Source: Lentisphaerota bacterium (GTDB lineage Bacteria > Verrucomicrobiota > Lentisphaeria > Victivallales > Victivallaceae). Taken from it: a stretch of 47,677 nucleotides of DNA. The translations under genes and the position numbers were made by a program. The notes below the pieces were generated by a model. It did not search any database and was not told the DNA's origin. It saw only the letters and a list, made by a program, of their open reading frames with translations. Positions 9,258-18,005 of the stretch are shown piece after piece (positions within the stretch are counted from its first letter, which is position 1; every line of letters begins with the position of its first letter). The DNA is taken from contig SUVY01000015.1 in the NCBI GenBank assembly GCA_015061775.1, positions 1-47,677 of the forward strand. The letters run 5' to 3'.

Positions 9258-10174
9258 GCAGAGCTAAAAAAGAGCTTCCGGAAAGTCTTGAATTGTTGCT
9301 CGACACCATGTGCAATACCTTCGGCGGCATCATGTTTATCGCGCTTGCTTTGATAATCATATCCCAGCTGGTGACTAAGCAGCTCAAAGAGATGACTCCG
9401 GAGGAGATTGACCGCAAACGTATCGAACAGCTCAACGCAAGCATAAAAGAGCTTGAGGCCGAAGTAAAGAAACTGCGCGCTGAAAATGCAGATAAAGCGG
9501 TCGCAAAATACAATGTTTCCGCCGAACAGAAGCAGCTTATTGTAAAAATAGTAACTGCAATAGATGACTCTCTTGATTTGAACAGCAAAGTGTCTGCCGC
9601 CGGGGAGAAGATCAAAGACGAGCGCAAAAAGGCGGCAGAAAACAGACGGCAGATCGCCATTCTTGAGAAGCAGAAACAGCGCAAGATCAAAGACAATAAG
9701 GAGACCCGCGCGCGTTACAGCAAAGTTGCTGCAGCTCTTGAACGCGAGATAGCCGAGCTGGAAAAATCCCTTGCTTCATCAAGTCCGCGCAATCTGCGTT
9801 TTGCCAAAGAAGAGTCAACCAGTCTCAAGGTTTACCGCATACTGCTGCAAGCCGGAACTGCTTACCGTTTCGGAAACGAAGCATCACCTGTTGTTGGTGA
9901 GGTAACTGTGTCTAAAAACGGAAGGATTGCAACCCTGATTCCGGTTCGCGGAACTCATATAGGTGCTGATCCGGAGCAAACTCTCAACGGGATATTCGAT
10001 AATATCGATAAAAATCGTTATTTTATCATGATAATTTCAGATCTCGACAGTTTTTCAACCCTTCTGGCAATGCGCCAGTATTTGCGGGATAGAGGATTCC
10101 GCGCAACTTGGAGTGTCAATCCTGAATTCAAATTCTATATGGTTGACGAGGTCAAGCATAAAGCATCGTTCTGA
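9254..10174 (+). CDS. ExbD/MotB/ZorB-like single-pass motor subunit B
   Basis: A 306-residue second partner for the channel. The N-terminus reads ELLLDTMCNTFGGIMFIALA, with D17 at the entry of a membrane helix (about 20-40). I recall this LLDTMCNTFGGI style from ExbD-like proteins of envelope and defence operons. A coiled coil spans about 45-180. The C-terminal domain (about 185-306) has a pattern like that of the preceding protein: hydrophobic strand, SFSTLLAMRQYLRDRGF helix, then a strand ending in a polar turn. The two genes therefore look like diverged duplicates. The four-base overlap with the upstream gene predicts translational coupling. Confidence 0.75.
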   Translation: MSRAKKELPESLELLLDTMCNTFGGIMFIALALIIISQLVTKQLKEMTPEEIDRKRIEQLNASIKELEAEVKKLRAENADKAVAKYNVSAEQKQLIVKIVTAIDDSLDLNSKVSAAGEKIKDERKKAAENRRQIAILEKQKQRKIKDNKETRARYSKVAAALEREIAELEKSLASSSPRNLRFAKEESTSLKVYRILLQAGTAYRFGNEASPVVGEVTVSKNGRIATLIPVRGTHIGADPEQTLNGIFDNIDKNRYFIMIISDLDSFSTLLAMRQYLRDRGFRATWSVNPEFKFYMVDEVKHKASF

Positions 10175-10195
10175 AATTAGAGAAAAGAGGTCATT

Positions 10196-12286
10196 ATGAA
10201 GGCAACCTGCCCAAAGTGCAAAACTAATTATGAACTGAACGACAGTCAGTATGGAACATATTTTGTATGTATAGAGTGCGGAGCAAAATTTGAGGCTGGA
10301 GTGACCCGCCGCAAGAGCGGAGCCGGAAAGGTTTTTTTTGTGGTCCTCCTGCTTTCCGCGGCTTTTGCTGCCATACTTTACTTTGTTTTGAAGAGTTCCA
10401 AAGATAAGACTCAAACTGTGTCTGCCGAGGTCGCGAAAGTTGTTTCCAACGATCCGGAGTTCAGGTATAAAGAGTTTTGCTCATTTATCCGGCAGGGAGA
10501 AAACATTAAACTCGGCAAATTTGTGACTGCCGCTGATTTTACCAGCAAAAAATTTGATGTTCCGCTGCTGCATGTCGCCATAAAAGAGCAGAATTCCGAG
10601 GCGGTGAAAATACTGGTGTCCGCCGGAGCTGATGTGCATGAGTCTGGAACTGATGGAATTCCGCTGACTATAGCAGCTTCCAGCGGAAATCTTGAAATAC
10701 TGAAGTACCTGCACCAGCAGGGCGCAGGCTTGACTGAGACGTTCCACCGCAAATCCGCATTGAGTATAGCCGCTGAGCGTGGAGATGTCGATATGGTTCG
10801 CTACATACTTGGTTCAGCCAAGACCCTGAAAGAACCCGCAGTAGAGGAGAAAGCTATCTTTATTGCCATGCAGAATCGCAAAGCTGACTGCGTGCGTGAA
10901 CTGCTCGGATATTACGATACGAATGTGACCGACCAAAACGGAAATACTCTGCTGCTTGCCGCAGTATTTTCCGGAGATTTTACAATTTTTTCGATGGTTA
11001 AAAAACTCGACCTCGATCTGTCTGTGACCAACGACAGAGGAGAGAGCGTGATGTTTGCCGCGCTTAAATCCAATCAGCCTGCGATTCTTGCAGCGCTCAG
11101 CACAGAGAAGGTTGACTCCGACTACAAAAACTATGACGGAGTTACGCTGCCGATGGTCTGTGCTCAGTCAGGAAATCTCACCTGGTTGAAAAAACTTCTG
11201 AGCGACAAAAACAAAAATGCCCGCGATAAAAGCGGCCGCAATCTGCTTTTCTATGCAGTAAGTTCAGGAAACCGTTCCATCATAGATTTTGTCGTGTCAA
11301 GCGGGGTTGAAAATACTGCCGAGCATATCGAGCAGCATCCGTTCTATGCAGCACTTTGCAATGGAGATCTTTACTCCTGCCGCCGTTTTGCGGTCAGAGA
11401 TATCAATGTGACGGATTCAAAAGGAAACACTCCGCTTATGATCGCATCTGAGAAGGGATATGAGGATGTTACCGAGTGGTTGTTGAGCCAGAAATGCAAT
11501 CTCAACATCCGCAACAGCAACGGTAAAAACGCCCATGAGATAGCAGTCGGCAAATCGCACACCGAAGTTGCGGCGATGATCCGCAAGGCAATGCGTAAGG
11601 AGGAGTACGGCATCCTGACAGGAAAGGCTTCACAGATAATCAAATCCGGCAACTCCGCAGAAAACAAAATAAATTCCCTTGAACAGCTCAAGAAGACAAT
11701 AAATGACAATCCAGAAGCCGTCCAGTATATAGATGACAGAATTTCCGCTTTGCGTTCTCAGGAAACAGACCGCCAGACGGAAGAGGTGGCTAAGGCGATT
11801 ACTTCAAGCTCCAAGATGAGCAGTGAAAATGCAATCAGTTGTTTGGAGCGGGCAATCAAAGACAATCCGTGGGCGACGAACCTGAATATCGCCCGGACTC
11901 GCCTTGGAAATTACCGCAAGCAGTACAAAAAAGAACAGGAGCGCATCGCCGAAATAAAACGCCGCAGAGCAAAAATCAACAATATGAGCAAATCGGAGCT
12001 GCAAAACGAGATAAGTTCATTTATCAACAGTTGGTTGTCGGATATGAAACGCGGTGCCAGCACTGAAAGTTATTGGAGCATTCCGTCAACTGCAAAAACT
12101 TTTTTCTCGGTGAAGAGTTGGGAAATCGTCAGTACTCGAGAAGATATGAGACCCTGGGCGATGTGTTTAAAGGTGTTGGTTGAATCTTCCACCAGAGGAG
12201 GCAGCCCTGTCCGCAACACCTGGTCGATATTTATCAGCCGCCAAGAGTCAACATTGCAATGGAAGATCGATCTGATATCAGAATGA
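10196..12286 (+). CDS. zinc-ribbon, single-pass, ankyrin-repeat membrane protein
   Basis: A 696-residue protein. It opens with an MJ0042-like zinc ribbon (C5-P-K-C8 and C25-I-E-C28), then basic TRRKSGAGK and one membrane helix at about 45-66. The ribbon should be in the cytosol and the rest outside. Ankyrin repeats run from about 120 to 470 (for example SGTDGIPLTIAASSGNLEIL and DSKGNTPLMIASEKGYEDV). A helical Lys/Glu-rich stretch (about 490-600) and a small C-terminal domain (about 605-696) follow. It lies 21 bases after the second motor subunit, with AGAGG before the ATG, and closes the operon. It may recognise a target or act as a spring-like periplasmic arm. That role is inference. Confidence 0.75.
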   Translation: MKATCPKCKTNYELNDSQYGTYFVCIECGAKFEAGVTRRKSGAGKVFFVVLLLSAAFAAILYFVLKSSKDKTQTVSAEVAKVVSNDPEFRYKEFCSFIRQGENIKLGKFVTAADFTSKKFDVPLLHVAIKEQNSEAVKILVSAGADVHESGTDGIPLTIAASSGNLEILKYLHQQGAGLTETFHRKSALSIAAERGDVDMVRYILGSAKTLKEPAVEEKAIFIAMQNRKADCVRELLGYYDTNVTDQNGNTLLLAAVFSGDFTIFSMVKKLDLDLSVTNDRGESVMFAALKSNQPAILAALSTEKVDSDYKNYDGVTLPMVCAQSGNLTWLKKLLSDKNKNARDKSGRNLLFYAVSSGNRSIIDFVVSSGVENTAEHIEQHPFYAALCNGDLYSCRRFAVRDINVTDSKGNTPLMIASEKGYEDVTEWLLSQKCNLNIRNSNGKNAHEIAVGKSHTEVAAMIRKAMRKEEYGILTGKASQIIKSGNSAENKINSLEQLKKTINDNPEAVQYIDDRISALRSQETDRQTEEVAKAITSSSKMSSENAISCLERAIKDNPWATNLNIARTRLGNYRKQYKKEQERIAEIKRRRAKINNMSKSELQNEISSFINSWLSDMKRGASTESYWSIPSTAKTFFSVKSWEIVSTREDMRPWAMCLKVLVESSTRGGSPVRNTWSIFISRQESTLQWKIDLISE

Positions 12287-12424
12287 GCTCCGTCCGGAAA
12301 TATATCCGGGAAAACGAAAAAATTTTGAATTTTTACATTGCCGGTATGGAAAATCCGGGGAAACGCGTGTATCTTATAGCATAATATTTTGTAAGAAACC
12401 AAACGTGGAGTGTTATTGGGAAAA

Positions 12425-13072
12425 ATGAGTACAGTTGTCGCCATAGATGGTCCTGCCGGAGCGGGCAAGAGTACTGTCGCGAAACTTTTGGCAGATAAAC
12501 TCGGAATAACTTATGTCAACACCGGAAGTCTTTACCGCGCCGTCGCCTGGGCTCTTGATCAGCAGAACTTGGCGGTCGAAGAACTGACTGCGGATTTCCT
12601 TGAAAAACTCTCCCTCGAATATGTCAATGGCTCTCTCCTGGTCAATGGAAACGATCCCGGCGCCGCCTTGCGTACAGCCGAAATTGCTGCCGGAGCAAGC
12701 AAAGTATCCAAACTGCAGATCGTCCGGGATCACCTGCTTCCGGTCCAGCGCGAAGCCGCCCGCAGAGGATGGATCGTCATGGAGGGCAGGGATATCGGAA
12801 CGGTGATTTTTCCCGATGCTAAATGTAAATTCTTTATTACGGCAAGTCTTGAGGCGAGGGCAAAACGCCGCCTCGCTCAACAGGGAGAAGTCTCCGGAAA
12901 TGCCACTCTCGAAGATGTCATGCGTGATATTGCCGCCCGTGATGAGCAGGACTCCAAAAGGGAAATAGCTCCGCTCAAAGCCGCAGAAGACGCGGTAGTG
13001 ATCGATACCGGAGATATGACTCCGGACCAGGTGGTCGATGCGATGGCGGCTGAAGTTTTGAAAGTGATGTAA
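12425..13072 (+). CDS. cmk: cytidylate kinase
   Basis: Phosphorylates CMP and dCMP using ATP in pyrimidine nucleotide salvage. The 215-residue protein has the P-loop GPAGAGKST near the N-terminus, TGSLYRAVAW (usually TGAMYRA) in the CMP-binding region, and GRDIGTVIFPDA, all typical of bacterial Cmk. Length is normal. I chose ATG at 12425, because MSTVVAIDGPAG starts as in relatives. An in-frame GTG at 12410 would add five residues but overlaps the only GGAG. It leads an apparent cmk-manA-radC run. Confidence 0.92.
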   Translation: MSTVVAIDGPAGAGKSTVAKLLADKLGITYVNTGSLYRAVAWALDQQNLAVEELTADFLEKLSLEYVNGSLLVNGNDPGAALRTAEIAAGASKVSKLQIVRDHLLPVQREAARRGWIVMEGRDIGTVIFPDAKCKFFITASLEARAKRRLAQQGEVSGNATLEDVMRDIAARDEQDSKREIAPLKAAEDAVVIDTGDMTPDQVVDAMAAEVLKVM

Positions 13073-13089
13073 TATTTAGGGAGCGCAAG

Positions 13090-14112
13090 ATGAACGAATA
13101 TCCTGATTACGCAAATCTTTATCCGCTTAAATTCCATCCGGTGTATGTTCCCCGCGTATGGGGAGGAAACCAGATGAAGGAATTCCTCGGACGCGATGTT
13201 CCCGCAAGCGACACTCCGATAGGTGAAGCGTGGGAAATATCCGACCGCCCAGAAGCAGCGAGCGTTGTCTCCAACGGCGCGCTCGCCGGAGCCAACCTCA
13301 GTGATCTTGTCAAACATTACGGACGGGCTATCCTCGGCGACAGCTGCCGCGATATATCACGTTTTCCGCTGCTGGTAAAGCTGATCGATGCAGGAGAAAG
13401 GCTCAGTCTCCAGGTGCATCCGGATGAAAATTTCTGTCGGGAAGACGCTTCCGGAGCTGAACCTAAAACCGAGATGTGGTATATCATCTCAGCTCTTCCC
13501 GGTGCAAAGATACTTGCCGGTCTCTCCGAGAAAGCGACCCGCCACCACCTGCGCGAACTTATATCTTCTCCGGACGTGGAGCGGCTTCTTCAGGTCTATC
13601 CGTCCAGACGCGGAGACGCATATTTCATTCCCTCCGGCACTCTTCATGCCATCGGAGCCGGAAACCTCATTCTGGAAATCCAGCAGAGCAGCGATACCAC
13701 TTACCGTATCAGCGACTGGGGACGCGTGGATGCCAACGGCAACAGCCGTGAGCTGCACGTCGAGCAGGGAGTCAGGGCGGTTAATTTTGCCAACCGCAAG
13801 TCTCCGCGGATCGCCGGAGCTTCTGACCTTGTCCAGCGCAACCGCAAATATGATATCATTTCTATATGTCCATACTTTTCGGTATCTGATTTACGGCTTG
13901 TCGAGCAGAGGATCGACGATACGAAATCCAAAAGTTTTCATCTTCTGAGTGCGGTGAACAGCCGATTTGATGTCGTTTGCCGCAATAACGGCAGTGAACC
14001 TGTGACCGTTTTTCCCGGTGAGACAGTTCTGATTCCGGCTGCGGTCGGAAGTTACAGTATTGAGCCGTCGAAAGACGCGGAAGAGTGTGTCGTTATCAAG
14101 ACAACTGTTTGA
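13090..14112 (+). CDS. manA: mannose-6-phosphate isomerase, class I
   Basis: A zinc enzyme that interconverts mannose 6-phosphate and fructose 6-phosphate. The 340-residue length fits the short ManA branch found in Bacillus and many anaerobes. Visible motifs are WGG near the N-terminus, GEAWEISDRPEAASVV, LSLQVHPDE (two zinc ligands, Q and H), KTEMWY, and SGTLHAIGAG with LEIQQSSDTTYR in the second cupin half. It lies 17 bases after cmk with GGGAG before the ATG, and four bases before radC. It would feed mannose released by enzymes such as the GH92 protein at 41563 into glycolysis. Confidence 0.93.
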   Translation: MNEYPDYANLYPLKFHPVYVPRVWGGNQMKEFLGRDVPASDTPIGEAWEISDRPEAASVVSNGALAGANLSDLVKHYGRAILGDSCRDISRFPLLVKLIDAGERLSLQVHPDENFCREDASGAEPKTEMWYIISALPGAKILAGLSEKATRHHLRELISSPDVERLLQVYPSRRGDAYFIPSGTLHAIGAGNLILEIQQSSDTTYRISDWGRVDANGNSRELHVEQGVRAVNFANRKSPRIAGASDLVQRNRKYDIISICPYFSVSDLRLVEQRIDDTKSKSFHLLSAVNSRFDVVCRNNGSEPVTVFPGETVLIPAAVGSYSIEPSKDAEECVVIKTTV

Positions 14113-14115
14113 ATC

Positions 14116-14796
14116 ATGGGCAATGCAAATCCGGGGTTGAGCGAAGGGCATCGCGAGCGTTTGCGGATGCGTTATATCAAAAATGCAGACAGCCTGCTTG
14201 ACTATGAATTGATAGAACTTCTTCTGACTTACGCTATTCCGAGAAGAGATGTCAAACCGCTTGCCAAACTGCTTTTGCGTGAGTTTGGCAGTTTTCATAA
14301 TGTGTTTGAAGCGTCTCCGGAAGAGTTGATGAGCGTCAAGGGAATCAGTGAAAGAATGGCTGTTCTCATCTCTCTTATGCGGGCGTCTGGGCAGTTTGCC
14401 CTGAAAAGCAGGTTCAAAATCGGAGAAAATATGCTCAACATCCAGAGCTTGAGCGATTATATACGCCTTCGGATGTCCGCGCTTAACGAAGAGGTTTGCC
14501 ACTTGCTGATCTATGATCGCCGCGGAGTGCTTCTGACGGAAAAAGAGTATCAGGGAACTCCGAATGACATCTCTCTCAAGGTCGGTGATATCGTCAAACA
14601 CGTTCTCTTTCATAACGGAACCAATGTAGTTTTGATACACAATCATCCTGATAACGGCAGAAACCGTTTCTCTCCGGAGGATATAGCAAGTACCGAAAAA
14701 ATCATCAAGGCGTTGAATCTGGTCGGAGTTGAGTTTTACGATCACATCGTCGTGTGCGGAAAACGCTGGTACCGCTGGCGGGAAAAATATGTCTGA
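14116..14796 (+). CDS. radC: RadC-family JAB1/MPN protein
   Basis: A 226-residue protein of the RadC family, whose function is unsettled despite the historical DNA-repair name. Residues about 60-95 hold a helix-hairpin-helix (SPEELMSVKGISERMAV). The C-terminal MPN domain has the metalloprotease-like signature LIHNHPDNGRNRFSPEDIAST, cited here only in part: His-x-His-Pro, then Asp. The start is ATG three bases after the manA stop, so it is likely translated from the same message. Length is normal. Confidence 0.9.
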   Translation: MGNANPGLSEGHRERLRMRYIKNADSLLDYELIELLLTYAIPRRDVKPLAKLLLREFGSFHNVFEASPEELMSVKGISERMAVLISLMRASGQFALKSRFKIGENMLNIQSLSDYIRLRMSALNEEVCHLLIYDRRGVLLTEKEYQGTPNDISLKVGDIVKHVLFHNGTNVVLIHNHPDNGRNRFSPEDIASTEKIIKALNLVGVEFYDHIVVCGKRWYRWREKYV

Positions 14797-14817
14797 CCGG
14801 TCAGGGAATATACGGTT

Positions 14818-15648
14818 TTATCGTTCTTTTGAGCCGGCTTTTCTTTTTTTCCCGGACGAACGTTTTCTTGTTGAAGATTTATCGCTGTCAAAAGTCCAGT
14901 CTCCGGAGCCTTGTTGAAGTTCAAGTTCATTGACATCTTTGAATTCAGGGGCGCAGAAAAAGTCATATCCTGTTATTTTCTCAATAGTTTTTACCGGAAC
15001 GGCGAACTCTTTAAGCGATATGCCGCTTCCCTGGTTGGGGATGATAAAACCGATCATTTTCTTTGGAGGTGTTACATCGTAAATCACCTTGAAAAAAGCC
15101 ACAGGGACAGCTATTCTTGTATCTTTCATCTCTTTTGCATCTTTGGGAATCACCGGTCCCGTGAGCACAATGATTTTTTTCTCTTTGACCGCCCATTTTC
15201 TGACTTGAGTTTCAAGCTTTTTCCATATTCCCCGGTTGCATGCCGGATGCTGCGGAGAGATATTCGTCATGTAAAAACTGTCGTGCATGGATGATTTGCT
15301 GTAACTCATATCTGATGCAGGAACGAGGTGTCCACGGTCAAATCCGGTTGCCGTGTACTCTTCCGGGCGCACCGGATCAGCAACCGCGTAATCGGTTTTG
15401 AATTTGTTTGTCCTTTTTACCTTTTTGCCTTTTACCTGTTGAGCTGTCAGGGTATAGCAGGTGCAGCCCGCCTGACGGAACTCAGGAGTGTAGGCGATGT
15501 AAAAGCCGTTCTTGTGCAGTATGATCCCGCTGTCTCCGGAAAAGTGCGGAGCGCAATTTACTGCTGCAAAAAATACCGACAGCAGCCAAATGATGGCAGT
15601 TGTTTTCAATTTAAAAAAGATTTCAGAGCAGAGATTGAGGATCGACAT
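14818..15648 (-). CDS. exported DNA/RNA non-specific endonuclease (NUC1 family)
   Basis: A ββα-metal nuclease that cuts single- and double-stranded nucleic acid. The family's active-site motif is present as DRGHLVPASDMSYS, followed by a metal-binding NISPQHPACN (Asn). A hydrophobic segment near the N-terminus (TTAIIWLLSVFFAAVNC) looks like a signal peptide, so the enzyme probably acts in the periplasm or outside, perhaps for scavenging nucleic acid. The C-terminus is a basic Lys/Arg/Ser tail. The start overlaps the end of priA. I chose ATG at 15648, ten bases after a GGAG. ATGs at 15654 and 15666 are also possible. Confidence 0.82.
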   Translation of the reverse strand: MSILNLCSEIFFKLKTTAIIWLLSVFFAAVNCAPHFSGDSGIILHKNGFYIAYTPEFRQAGCTCYTLTAQQVKGKKVKRTNKFKTDYAVADPVRPEEYTATGFDRGHLVPASDMSYSKSSMHDSFYMTNISPQHPACNRGIWKKLETQVRKWAVKEKKIIVLTGPVIPKDAKEMKDTRIAVPVAFFKVIYDVTPPKKMIGFIIPNQGSGISLKEFAVPVKTIEKITGYDFFCAPEFKDVNELELQQGSGDWTFDSDKSSTRKRSSGKKRKAGSKER

Positions 15649-17863
15649 CAGCATAAAACTCCACATTCTTTGGCGGAGTGCGGTGCAGCACCAGCACTCT
15701 GACTGCTTCGCGCAGGGTCTTGAGTTTGTTGCCCCTGATAAGTATCTGGTAGCGGAATTTGCCTTTTATCCGCTCTATCGGAGCAGGTCCGGGAGGAGTC
15801 ATTGATATCTCAGAGTGGATGTACGGCATAAGTTCATCATATATTTTTCGCGCATACTCTTCCACGCTTTTTTCGTTTTCTCCTCTGAAATTGAGCAGGA
15901 TTATTCTGGAATAAGGAGGATAGTTCAGCAGTTTTCTGAATTCAAGATCAAAATCCCTGAACCCTTCAAAATCGAGATTTGCGGCAAAGTCTATGGTATC
16001 GTTTCCGGGATTGGAGGTCTGGATTATGACCTCTCCGGGATGGTCTCCGCGTCCTGCCCGTCCTGCGACCTGAGTTATGAGCTGGAAGACTTTTTCCGAA
16101 GCTCTGAAATCAGGGATCATCAATCCGAGGTCGGCATTGACTATTCCGACCAGCGTGACGTTGGGGAAGTGCAGACCTTTTGCGATCATCTGGGTTCCGA
16201 TGAGAATATCGAGATTTCCGCGTCTGAAGTCTTCGAGTACGCGCTCATAGTCCTCTGCGGAACGCATGGAGTCTGAGTCCATCCTGCCCACCCGGGCGAA
16301 TGGAAACGCTCCGCGCGAGACAGATTCAAGTTTTTCTGTTCCTGTTCCTGAAAAACGGATCTCAGGACTCTGGCAGTCCGGGCAAACTTCCGGAGCAGGC
16401 TCTGTCCTTCCGCACAGGTGACAGGTGAGGAGTGCTTTGCTTTTACTGTAAACAAAGGGGGTGGAGTGTCCGGTTCCCGGAACAGAACATTCCGGGCAGC
16501 ACGCCTCATATCCGCATTGCGGACAGCTCATGCTTCTGGCATATCCGCGGCGGTTGAGAAAGAGTATGCATTGCTCAGAGTTCTCAACTTTCCGCCTCAC
16601 AGCCTCTATAAGCACAGGAGAAAACACTCTGTTTTCTCCCGGAGTCGGCGCGGGATCGAGTCTGCGGTCGAGAACTGTTATCCGCGGAGCAGGTTTCGAT
16701 GCCACCTGATCGCGCATTTCCACCAGGACGAATTTGCCGTGCTGAGCATTGAAAGCAGTCTCTGCACACGGAGTTGCGCTGCCGAGGATGACACAGCAGT
16801 TTTCAAGCTCTCCGCGCATAACTGCGACATCCCTTGCGATATAACGCGGAGCTTCTGACTGCTTGTAGCTTGATTCGTGTTCTTCATCGACGATGATGAC
16901 TCCGAGATTGCGGAAGGGGGCAAACAATGCGCTTCTTGCTCCGACGGCAATTTTTACCTGATCCTGATTGATCCTGTTCCATTGTTCAAACCGCTCACTG
17001 TCGGTCAGGCGGCTGTGGAGAATACTCAGACTGTCTCCGAAACGGGCACGGAAACGGCGCACCGTCTGGGGCGTGAGCGATATCTCCGGAACGAGAACTA
17101 TCGCGCTTTTTCCCTCTTTGACGACCTGTTCTATCATCTGCATATAGACTTCAGTCTTTCCGCTGTTGGTGACTCCGTGCAGCAGCATGGTGCGGCGCGG
17201 TTCCTCTCCGGAGAGCATTTTTGCAAAGACTCCGAGGGCTTTTTTCTGCGCCGGAGTCGGCTCAGGAGGTATGCTTTTAGCTATTTCAGTCTGCGGCTGA
17301 GCGATGCGGCTGCACTCCTCATCATAACTTGTGACAACAGCGTTCCTGACCAGCGTTTTCAATGCTGATTCGCTGAAATCTTCGATCAGACGCAGCTGTC
17401 CGATATCAAGATTTGAGCGGGACAGGGCTTGCAGAACGGCTATTCTGCCTTTGTTCCGTGCGGAGGGAGTTTCATTAAGCAGTTTTTGAGCTTCTTCCTG
17501 CTTTGCGATGGTGTAGATTTTCCGCATTTTTGGCTTTACTCTGCCGTTGCGTACTGCTGCCGGAAGCAACGTCCTTATTGCGTGTTCGTAGCTGCAGCAA
17601 TAGTATTGCGCCATCCATTTGCCGAGTTTGATAAGATTTTCCGGAATATGACTGTTCTGTTTTTTTATTCCGGCAAGCGGGCGCAGTTTGCCGGGTTCGA
17701 CCGAGCTTGCGACATCAAGTGCGACAACGTAGCCGTTGCGCAGGGTCTTGCCGAAAGGCACATCGACAGCCATTCCGATACTGATGGAGTTTTCCAATTC
17801 AGCCGGAACAAGATAGTCGAACTCTCGGTCGAGAGATATATCGGTGATGACGCGGCAGATCAT
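15623..17863 (-). CDS. priA: primosomal replication restart helicase PriA
   Basis: A superfamily 2 DNA helicase that reloads the replisome at stalled forks. The Walker A motif is GVTNSGKTEVY (about residue 228), the DEAH-box variant is VDEEHESSYK (about 323), and paired zinc fingers lie at about 441-495 (CPQCGYEACCPEC, CHLCG, CPDC). Helicase motifs V and VI (GTQMIAKGLHFPNVTLV, QVAGRAGRG) follow. The ATG at 17863 is preceded by CAGGAAA. Further upstream in-frame codons lack homology. A 17-bp-spaced promoter lies just upstream. The length of 746 residues is normal. Confidence 0.95.
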   Translation of the reverse strand: MICRVITDISLDREFDYLVPAELENSISIGMAVDVPFGKTLRNGYVVALDVASSVEPGKLRPLAGIKKQNSHIPENLIKLGKWMAQYYCCSYEHAIRTLLPAAVRNGRVKPKMRKIYTIAKQEEAQKLLNETPSARNKGRIAVLQALSRSNLDIGQLRLIEDFSESALKTLVRNAVVTSYDEECSRIAQPQTEIAKSIPPEPTPAQKKALGVFAKMLSGEEPRRTMLLHGVTNSGKTEVYMQMIEQVVKEGKSAIVLVPEISLTPQTVRRFRARFGDSLSILHSRLTDSERFEQWNRINQDQVKIAVGARSALFAPFRNLGVIIVDEEHESSYKQSEAPRYIARDVAVMRGELENCCVILGSATPCAETAFNAQHGKFVLVEMRDQVASKPAPRITVLDRRLDPAPTPGENRVFSPVLIEAVRRKVENSEQCILFLNRRGYARSMSCPQCGYEACCPECSVPGTGHSTPFVYSKSKALLTCHLCGRTEPAPEVCPDCQSPEIRFSGTGTEKLESVSRGAFPFARVGRMDSDSMRSAEDYERVLEDFRRGNLDILIGTQMIAKGLHFPNVTLVGIVNADLGLMIPDFRASEKVFQLITQVAGRAGRGDHPGEVIIQTSNPGNDTIDFAANLDFEGFRDFDLEFRKLLNYPPYSRIILLNFRGENEKSVEEYARKIYDELMPYIHSEISMTPPGPAPIERIKGKFRYQILIRGNKLKTLREAVRVLVLHRTPPKNVEFYADVDPQSLL

Positions 17864-17895
17864 AAAAGTGTTTCCTGAATTTATTGTCGTCAGGA

Positions 17896-17924
17896 AATAT
17901 ATCACGGCACATCCGGCTTTTCAA
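17896..17924 (-). promoter_or_regulatory. candidate sigma-70 promoter of priA
   Basis: Read on the minus strand: TTGAAA (17919-17924), exactly 17 bp, then TATATT (17896-17901), about 32 bases upstream of the priA start. The layout matches other candidate promoters in the window. Confidence 0.6.
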
Positions 17925-17947
17925 TGTATATTATGTAAAAAAGCCGC

Positions 17948-17976
17948 TTGAAATATTCTCTTTTACAGGATATCTT
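17948..17976 (+). promoter_or_regulatory. candidate sigma-70 promoter of the amidohydrolase gene
   Basis: TTGAAA (17948-17953), 17 bp, TATCTT (17971-17976), placing transcription start near 17983 and the ATG at 18006. It is arranged divergently from the priA promoter with 23 bases between their -35 boxes. Confidence 0.55.
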
Positions 17977-18005
17977 AACTCTGATTACAACAGGAGACGA
18001 ACCGG

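Noticed and set aside
479-12286. Calling the operon a Zorya system
   Set aside because: The channel and stator partners fit, but there is no ZorC, ZorD helicase-nuclease or ZorE, and the stator-like proteins show no OmpA domain. The GTPase and GAP1 proteins are not part of Zorya.
12293-12310. TCCGGA hairpin as terminator of the GTPase operon
   Set aside because: The stem is only 5-6 bp and is followed by an A-rich, not T-rich, stretch.
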